Notes under the pieces: model-generated
Database searches by the model: none
Told to the model about the DNA's origin: nothing
The model's input: the letters and a program-made list of their open reading frames with translations, nothing else
Origin: Labilibaculum euxinicum
GTDB lineage: Bacteria > Bacteroidota > Bacteroidia > Bacteroidales > Marinifilaceae
Direction: 5' to 3'
Assembly (NCBI RefSeq): GCF_009795715.1
Contig: NZ_WTCR01000002.1
Coordinates: forward strand, 248,001 to 312,000
DNA: 64,000 bases
Shown here: piece after piece, positions 62,235 to 64,000 of the stretch
Layout of the letters: every line of letters begins with the position of its first letter
Numbering within the stretch: position 1 is the stretch's first letter
Translations under genes and position numbers: made by a program

Positions 62235-63115
62235 TGGTATTTCGTCATGCTCTGACTATAAGCAAGCTGTTCTTGTCAGGGTATGATTAGTATTTACAGA
62301 TAATGCCACGGTACTCTGTACCTAAAAATCATGAAAATGGCTGTTGCTACAAATACCACGGTGCTCTGCACCTTATTCTCATGCGGTAATTTGTATTCAA
62401 AAAATATTCAAGGAAAGGGAAAAGCAGCAGCGCTGCGAAGTATTTGTAGAAATTACAAGCCGAATTTTAAAAAAGGTGCAGCGCACCGAAGCTTTTATTA
62501 ATACGAATCGGTATTTCGTCATGCTCTTACTGGTATTTACAGATAATGCCACGGTACTCTGCACCTTATTCTCGTGCGGTAATTTGTATTCAAAAAATAT
62601 TCAAGGAAAGGGAAAAGCAGCAGCACTGCGAAGTATTTGTAGAAATTACAAGCTGGATTTTAAAAAAGGTGCAGCGCACCGCAGCTTTTATTAATACGAA
62701 TCGCTATTTGGTCATGCTCTGACTATAAGCAAGCCGTTCTTGTCAGGGTATGACTAGTATTTACAGATGATGCCACGGTACTCTGTACCTAAAAATCATG
62801 AACATGGCTGTTGCTACAAATACCACGGTGCTCTGCACCTTATTCTCATGCGGTAATTTGTATTCAAAAAATATTCAAGGAAAGGGAAAAGCAGCAGCGC
62901 TGCGAAGTATTTATAGAAATTACAAGCCGAATTTTAAAAAAGGTGCAGCGCACCGCAGCTTTTATTAATACGAATCGATATTTCGTCATGCTCTGACTAT
63001 AAGCAAGCCGTTCCTGTCAGGGTATGACTAGTATTTACAGATAATGCCACGGTACTCTGTACCTAAAAATCATGAAAATGGCTGTTGCTACAAATACCAC
63101 GGTGCTCTGCACCTT
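62235..63115. repeat. BIME/REP-like direct-repeat array
   Basis: Direct repeats of a roughly 270-base unit: full copy from 62254, short copy (about 197 bases) from 62524, full copy (274 bases) from 62721 and a truncated copy from 62995. Each unit carries several small hairpins: GGTACTCTGTACC (62310-62322), GGTGCTCTGCACC (62360-62372) and GGTGCAGCGCACC (62475-62487), with further copies along the array. Two short frames (62344-62694 and 62811-62996) run over it, but their repeated composition argues against real genes. Confidence 0.8.
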
Positions 63116-63182
63116 TATTTCTTTTGTCTTATAATAAGTGCAAACCCTATAAAATCATAAGGATCTGCGTCTTATTTAATTT

Positions 63183-64000
63183 TTAATTCGAATACTGCAG
63201 CTGAATCAGTTTATTGTATTTCCCGTCAGTAATATTCATTAAGGCCTCGTGTGTGCCTTGTTCTACAATCTCACCCTGTTCCAATACAACAATTTCATCC
63301 GCCTTTCTAATTGTGGACAAGCGGTGGGCTATTACAATAGATGTTCTTCCTGTCATCAGTTTCTCAAGAGCCTCCTGAACCAGCATTTCCGATTCGGAGT
63401 CGAGTGAGGAGGTGGCTTCATCCAATATTAAAATTTTAGGATTTTTAAGAATCGCACGGGCAATGGCAATTCTCTGGCGCTGACCACCTGAAAGCTGTGT
63501 GCCGCGTTCGCCGACAATGGTTTCGAATTTTTCTGGAAAGCGTTCAATAAATTCCAAGGCGTTGGCTTTTTGTGCGGCTTCGTATATTTCCTGCGCGCTG
63601 GCACCCGGTTTTCCGTAAGCTATGTTTTCACTGATGCTTCCACCAAACAGAAAAATATCTTGCGGCACTAGTGAAATCTGACTTCGTAAAGCTGATAAGG
63701 GGAAATCATGACTATCGTGCTGGTCAAAAAATAAGCTGTTTTTAGGTGGCATGTGCAACAGCAGCAGGAGCGAGGCCATGGTACTTTTTCCGGCGCCGCT
63801 ATGCCCAACCAGAGCAATCATTTTATTGCTTTCAATTTTTAAATTGATATTGTTTAAAACCTTTTGCTCACTTCTCGAAGGGTAGGCGAAATTTAAATTT
63901 TTCAGACTGATTTCTCCCTGCATTTTGAATTTGGGATCTATATCATTGACATCCTGAATGTCTTCAGGTTCTTCATCATAGATTTTGAACAGGTCTTCGG
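63183..64000 (-). CDS. ABC exporter (MsbA-like), C-terminal ATPase part
   Basis: The ATPase domain of a fused exporter of the lipid/multidrug MsbA type; the reading frame is open to the window end so the membrane part and start lie beyond. Visible motifs: Walker A GHSGAGKST, Q-loop VPQDIFLFGG, signature LSGGQRQRIAIARA, Walker B LILDEATSSLD and H-loop IAHRLST. It exports lipids, lipid A or drugs depending on the subfamily. A methionine at 63923 begins the recognisable ATPase domain but is internal. It is separated from the repeat array by about 70 bases. Confidence 0.93.
   Translation of the reverse strand, partial: EDLFKIYDEEPEDIQDVNDIDPKFKMQGEISLKNLNFAYPSRSEQKVLNNINLKIESNKMIALVGHSGAGKSTMASLLLLLHMPPKNSLFFDQHDSHDFPLSALRSQISLVPQDIFLFGGSISENIAYGKPGASAQEIYEAAQKANALEFIERFPEKFETIVGERGTQLSGGQRQRIAIARAILKNPKILILDEATSSLDSESEMLVQEALEKLMTGRTSIVIAHRLSTIRKADEIVVLEQGEIVEQGTHEALMNITDGKYNKLIQLQYSN

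Noticed and set aside
62344-62996. Short ORFs of 116 and 61 codons
   Set aside because: They lie inside the BIME-like array and repeat each other; explained by the repeated DNA.

Overview
The window reads as chromosomal DNA of an AT-rich, largely anaerobic member of the Bacteroidota, probably a marine Bacteroidales/Marinilabiliales relative. This rests on gene content (a PPi-type phosphofructokinase, a superoxide reductase paired with a 2-Cys peroxiredoxin, an S9 lipoprotein peptidase, OmpA-family and MORN/YwqK proteins), on promoter boxes of the TAnnTTTG type, and on the interspersed palindromic filler repeats typical of that phylum. The genus is an inference.

Layout. 1-5800: end of a MutS-like gene, a DUF3142-like lipoprotein with a large TPR protein, a DUF3859-like protein and a HEPN-like protein. 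5800-20485: housekeeping and accessory genes (purU, PPi-PFK, S9 peptidase, alpha-amylase, peroxiredoxin-superoxide reductase operon, an esterase, a MORN protein, a six-hairpin glycosidase, an OB-fold lipoprotein). 20973-49300: twenty consecutive plus-strand genes, the most unusual part of the window. 49563-57589: an exonuclease-like/BRCT protein with altered catalytic residues, M18 aminopeptidase, an RNA/DNA methyltransferase, an OmpA/TPR-propeller pair and a GFA protein. 57590-62210: decayed M18 fragment, a reverse transcriptase of Abi/DRT-like type with a two-helix membrane protein, a degenerate 20-bp tandem repeat and a conserved helical protein. 62235-63115: a long REP/BIME-like repeat array. 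63183-64000: 3' part of an MsbA-type ABC exporter.

The 28-kb array combines (i) seven PQQ-like and one NHL beta-propeller, nearly all exported or membrane anchored; (ii) a NapG/NapH-like ferredoxin and membrane ferredoxin with a tiny Tat-type Cys protein; (iii) a fusion of the HydC/NuoE and HydB/NuoF types, next to a NuoG-like/GltD-like flavoprotein that lacks the usual NAD(P)H domain; (iv) a MacB/LolCDE-like ATPase and a giant FtsX permease; (v) a ferredoxin with a Cys-rich tail and a radical SAM enzyme; and (vi) an isoprenoid branch: a DUF116-polyprenyl synthase fusion followed by two squalene-cyclase-fold proteins, one with a DxDDT acid motif. I do not recognise this combination as a described pathway. 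The simplest working model is synthesis, cyclisation and radical modification of an isoprenoid, its export or placement in the envelope, and its coupling to NADH/ferredoxin-driven electron transfer towards periplasmic propeller proteins. Only the gene content is seen; the model is inference.

A second notable story is genome decay and rearrangement. The 3' end of the M18 aminopeptidase gene, with its terminator, exists as a relic in two pieces 4.3 kb apart, joined by an identical 18-bp sequence that flanks the OmpA-TPR-GFA block.
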